Assembly: GCF_002080455.1 (NCBI RefSeq)
Contig: NZ_CP020555.1
Coordinates: 3,583,501-3,647,500 of the forward strand
Reading direction: 5' to 3'
Length of the DNA stretch: 64,000 nucleotides
Source: Streptomyces sp. Sge12
Lineage (GTDB): Bacteria > Actinomycetota > Actinomycetes > Streptomycetales > Streptomycetaceae
Shown: positions 59,254 through 64,000 of the stretch, one piece after another
Layout of the letters: every line of letters begins with the position of its first letter
How positions within the stretch are numbered: position 1 is the stretch's first letter
Notes under the pieces: generated by a model
Database searches by the model: none
What the model was told of the DNA's origin: nothing
What the model saw: only the letters and a program-made list of their open reading frames with translations
Program-made: the position numbers and the translations under genes

Positions 59254-60433
59254 GCCGGACACCGTATCGGGCGGGCTCGGAGCCGAACGAGCGGGCTTGG
59301 AACAAGGTCACCAGGACCAGCGCCATCGGCACCAGCATCGCCCCCCGGTAGCTCCACGCGTCACCGACCGCCCCGACGAGCGGCGACCCGATCAGGAAGC
59401 CGACGTAGTTGAAGATGTTGAGCCGCGCGACGGCCGTGTCGGACGCCCCCGGGAAGAGCCGCCCCGCGGCGGCGAAGGTCTGCGGCACGATCACGCACAG
59501 GCCGATCCCCAGCAGCGTGAAGCCGAGCATCCCCACCCACGCCCCCGGCGCCGCCGCCACCACCGCGAACCCGGCGGCCGCCACCAGCGTCCCGGCCCGC
59601 ACCACGGCCTCCGCCCCGAAGCGCCGCACGCCCAGGTCCCCGACGGCCCGCCCCACGAGGGTGGTCACCATGTAGACGTTGTAGGGGACGGTCGCCATCT
59701 GCTCCGAGCTGCCGAGCACGTCCTGAAGGTACTTGGCACTCCAGTTCGCCACCGTCGAGTCCCCGATGTACGCGCACGCCATCACCAGGCAGAGCGGCAG
59801 CAGCAGCTTGAACCCGCCGGCCCCCAGCCCCTTGTCGGCGGCCCCTCCAGGCCCCGTCCCGGCAGGCCCCGTCCCGTCGACGTAGCGCCGGCTCCCCAGC
59901 AGCGCCAGCGGCAACAGCACGACCACGGCCGGCAGATAGCTGACGAACAGGTTCAGCTCCCAGTGCGCCCCCGCCCACGCGGCCGACGCCCCCAGGATCC
60001 CTCCGAGGCTGTAGGCGGCGTGGAAGCCGAGCATGATGCTCCGCCCGTACGCCCGCTGCAGGCTGACCCCGAGCATGTTCATCGAGGCGTCCAGCGCCCC
60101 CACCGACAGCCCGAACGCCCCCAGGGCCACCGCCACGTGCCACATCTGGCCGCCGGCCCCGACACCCAGCAGCGACAGCAGCACCAGCGGCTGCGCCCAC
60201 CGCAGTACGACGCTGGGCGCGACCCGCTTCACCAGGTGCTCGGTGGCCACGCTCGACGCCCCCGCGAGGACCGGCACGGCCGCGAGGAAAGCGGGCAGCA
60301 GGCCGTCGGATATCCCGTACCGGTCCTGGATGGCCGGGATCCGCGTCACGAGCAGTGCGAAGGCGACGCCTTGCACGAAGAAACTGAACCCCAGAGCGCC
60401 GCGGCCGCGCCGCAGCCGCACATCATCCGTCAT
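59195..60433 (-). CDS. MFS transporter (YbjJ-like)
   Basis: This encodes 412 residues with twelve hydrophobic segments (ALGFSFFVQGVAFALLVTRI, LPAFLAAVPVLAGASSV, LLLPLCLVMACAYIGDSTVA, MLGFTLLGIGLCVIVPQTFA). The ASMNMLGVSLQRAYGRSIML and GFHAAYSLGGILGA motifs are typical of the YbjJ/FucP-like MFS subgroup. A substrate cannot be named. Its tail overlaps the start of the AcuC-type gene, which suggests co-transcription. Confidence 0.9.
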   Translation of the reverse strand: MTDDVRLRRGRGALGFSFFVQGVAFALLVTRIPAIQDRYGISDGLLPAFLAAVPVLAGASSVATEHLVKRVAPSVVLRWAQPLVLLSLLGVGAGGQMWHVAVALGAFGLSVGALDASMNMLGVSLQRAYGRSIMLGFHAAYSLGGILGASAAWAGAHWELNLFVSYLPAVVVLLPLALLGSRRYVDGTGPAGTGPGGAADKGLGAGGFKLLLPLCLVMACAYIGDSTVANWSAKYLQDVLGSSEQMATVPYNVYMVTTLVGRAVGDLGVRRFGAEAVVRAGTLVAAAGFAVVAAAPGAWVGMLGFTLLGIGLCVIVPQTFAAAGRLFPGASDTAVARLNIFNYVGFLIGSPLVGAVGDAWSYRGAMLVPMALVLVTLFQARSFGSEPARYGVRHERRAGDRAVDVGRGGNEV

Positions 60434-60476
60434 GGCGGGTCAGCGTAGGGCCACGGGCTACCCGTGGGTAGAGAGA

Positions 60477-61142
60477 TCACATACCCAGTCCGGCCTCCAG
60501 GCCGAGCAGCCCGGTGAGCTGCTTCATGTCACCGAAGTGGCCGGTGGCCCCGGGGAGCCGGTCGGCCGGCAGCATCGCCGTGAACGCGTACACGTCCATG
60601 CCCGCGGCGACGGCGGCCCGGATTCCGAGGGGACTGTCCTCGATGACCACACAACGGGCCGGCTCCACACCCATCTGCCGCGCCGCGTGCACATACAGAT
60701 CGGGAGCCGGCTTCCCCTGGCCGACGTCCTGCGCGCTGAAGATCCACTCCTCCTCGAACCACCCGTCGAGTCCGGCCACCCGGTGCCCGGCCCGGATCCG
60801 CTCGTGACTCCCGGACGACGCAAGGCAGTACCCGACCCCCTGGGCGGTCAGCGCCCCCAGCACCTCCTCCACGCCGGGGACGGGCTTCAGCTCCTGCTCG
60901 AACGCGGCGATGGTCCGCGCGTGCAGCGTCTCGTCGAAGTCGGCCGGCAGCCGCTCCCCGGTCCGCTCCACGACGAGGTCGTGCACCCGGTGCACGGCGG
61001 ATCCCATGTAGTCGCGGACCGACTCCTCGTAGGTGGTCGGGTGCCCCAGCTCGGTCAGGTACCCGGCGAGGATGCTGTTGGCGAGCGGCTCGCTGTCCAC
61101 CAGCACGCCGTCGTTGTCGAAGATGACGAGGTCGTAGCCCAT
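60477..61142 (-). CDS. HAD family phosphatase (beta-phosphoglucomutase/YieH-like)
   Basis: This encodes 221 residues. HAD motifs: I, LVIFDNDGVLVDSEPLANSI; II, YCLASSGSHERIRAG; III, VGQGKPAPDLYVHAARQMG; IV, CVVIEDSPLGIRAAVAAGMD. The cap is of the C1 helical type. It probably dephosphorylates a small sugar phosphate or nucleotide. It lies between the MFS gene and the end of the rRNA operon, all on the - strand. Confidence 0.9.
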   Translation of the reverse strand: MGYDLVIFDNDGVLVDSEPLANSILAGYLTELGHPTTYEESVRDYMGSAVHRVHDLVVERTGERLPADFDETLHARTIAAFEQELKPVPGVEEVLGALTAQGVGYCLASSGSHERIRAGHRVAGLDGWFEEEWIFSAQDVGQGKPAPDLYVHAARQMGVEPARCVVIEDSPLGIRAAVAAGMDVYAFTAMLPADRLPGATGHFGDMKQLTGLLGLEAGLGM

Positions 61143-61273
61143 ACCCCCACACTACGAACTAAACGGACGTAGAGCCCGTCTCGCCGGGCCGCCGACGACG
61201 CATCACCGGACTGCTGCGGCCATTCGGACGACAGAGCGAGGAGGGCCGGCCCGATCGGGCCGTAAACGCAGAA

Positions 61274-61301
61274 AAGCCCCGCACCATAAGGTGCGGGGCT
61301 T
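61274..61301 (-). terminator. rRNA operon terminator
   Basis: Perfect 12-bp arms, AAGCCCCGCACC and GGTGCGGGGCTT, flank ATAA, 14 bp beyond the 5S 3' end. On the - strand the stem is preceded by AA and followed by TTTC, a classical intrinsic terminator. Confidence 0.93.
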
Positions 61302-61314
61302 TCCCACAATGATT

Positions 61315-61433
61315 GTTCGGCGGCGTCCTACTCTCCCACAGGGTCCCCCCTGCAGTACCATCGGCGCTGAAAGGCTTAGCTTCCGGGTTCGGAATGTAAC
61401 CGGGCGTTTCCCTAACGCTATGACCACCGAAAC
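61315..61433 (-). rRNA. rrf: 5S ribosomal RNA
   Basis: About 119 nt read on the - strand from GTTTCGGTGGTCATAGCG to AGAGTAGGACGCCGCCGAAC. The 5' and 3' ends pair, and the internal CCGAACCCGGAAGCTAAGCC is the universal 5S loop region. Ends are set by the terminal stem and could be off by a base or two. Confidence 0.96.
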
Positions 61434-61509
61434 ACTATGAAATTTGAACGCTGGCATGAACACAGCTGTTCGTTATTTCAGAACTAACACAGTGGACGCG
61501 AGCAACTGA

Positions 61510-64000
<2,491 letters not shown>

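Noticed and set aside
61434..61509. tRNA in the 23S-5S spacer
   Set aside because: The 76-bp spacer has no cloverleaf potential; no tRNA was seen anywhere in the window.

Overview
The window is about 64 kb of very GC-rich DNA with codon usage, gene content and gene order typical of a Streptomyces chromosome. Diagnostic content includes the developmental sigma factor bldN with its anti-sigma gene rsbN, the rex-hemA-hemC-hemD operon headed by a Rex operator, a BldC-type small HTH gene, DUF397/XRE (WhiJ-type) regulators, a class I lysyl-tRNA synthetase next to argS, and an rRNA operon end.

Region 1 (1-12.3 kb, + strand) is the distal part of a contractile injection system (CIS, phage-tail-like) operon. 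It runs: inner tube (cut by the window edge), two small overlapping accessory genes, a 1,063-residue Pro/Ala-rich repeat protein, a second tube protein, a LysM tube-initiator, a VgrG-like spike/hub, a PAAR tip, a gp25 wedge protein, two further baseplate proteins, and a zinc-ribbon / disordered / one-TM / discoidin-like protein that could tie the particle to the membrane. Sheath, ATPase, cap and fibre genes are not in the window. Several genes are linked by 4-bp stop/start overlaps.

Region 2 (12.4-22.8 kb) is mixed housekeeping and accessory genes: a GNAT acetyltransferase; a quinone-oxidoreductase-like gene divergent from an HxlR regulator with two perfect inverted repeats between them; a Mut7-C RNase-domain protein; an SDR; a secreted polysaccharide deacetylase; a Uma2 nuclease-like protein; RtcB RNA ligase; two DUF3558 lipoproteins; and a DUF2637 membrane protein. 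Region 3 (22.8-26.6 kb) holds lysS and argS, both bounded by strong hairpin terminators.

Region 4 (26.5-40 kb) is an accessory and regulatory stretch: a VapBC-type toxin-antitoxin pair; a two-domain VOC protein; an ATPase/XRE/DUF397 triad; a TetR-controlled ABC exporter; DUF1876 and CsbD stress-type proteins; a decayed SigB-type sigma factor; a dienelactone-hydrolase-like protein lacking the usual nucleophile; a 750-bp non-coding stretch ending in an attenuator-like hairpin before a MerR-type gene; and a second ABC exporter cassette with a DUF4097 protein, divergent from a dedicated regulator.

Region 5 (40-50.4 kb) is tetrapyrrole synthesis: hemB, then (after a reductase-like gene, a GlxA-type regulator and an MHS-family transporter) the hemD-hemC-hemA-rex operon read on the - strand with 4-bp overlaps throughout. 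Region 6 (50.4-61.1 kb) contains a glutaredoxin-like protein, a HAD-IB hydrolase, bldN, rsbN preceded by a candidate sigma-BldN promoter, an acyltransferase/epimerase pair, the 32-residue bS22 ribosomal protein, a BldC-type HTH protein, an AcuC-type deacetylase, an MFS transporter and a HAD phosphatase. Region 7 (61.3-64 kb) is the 3' end of an rRNA operon on the - strand: 5S and most of 23S. I saw no tRNA gene, insertion sequence, CRISPR array or replication origin.
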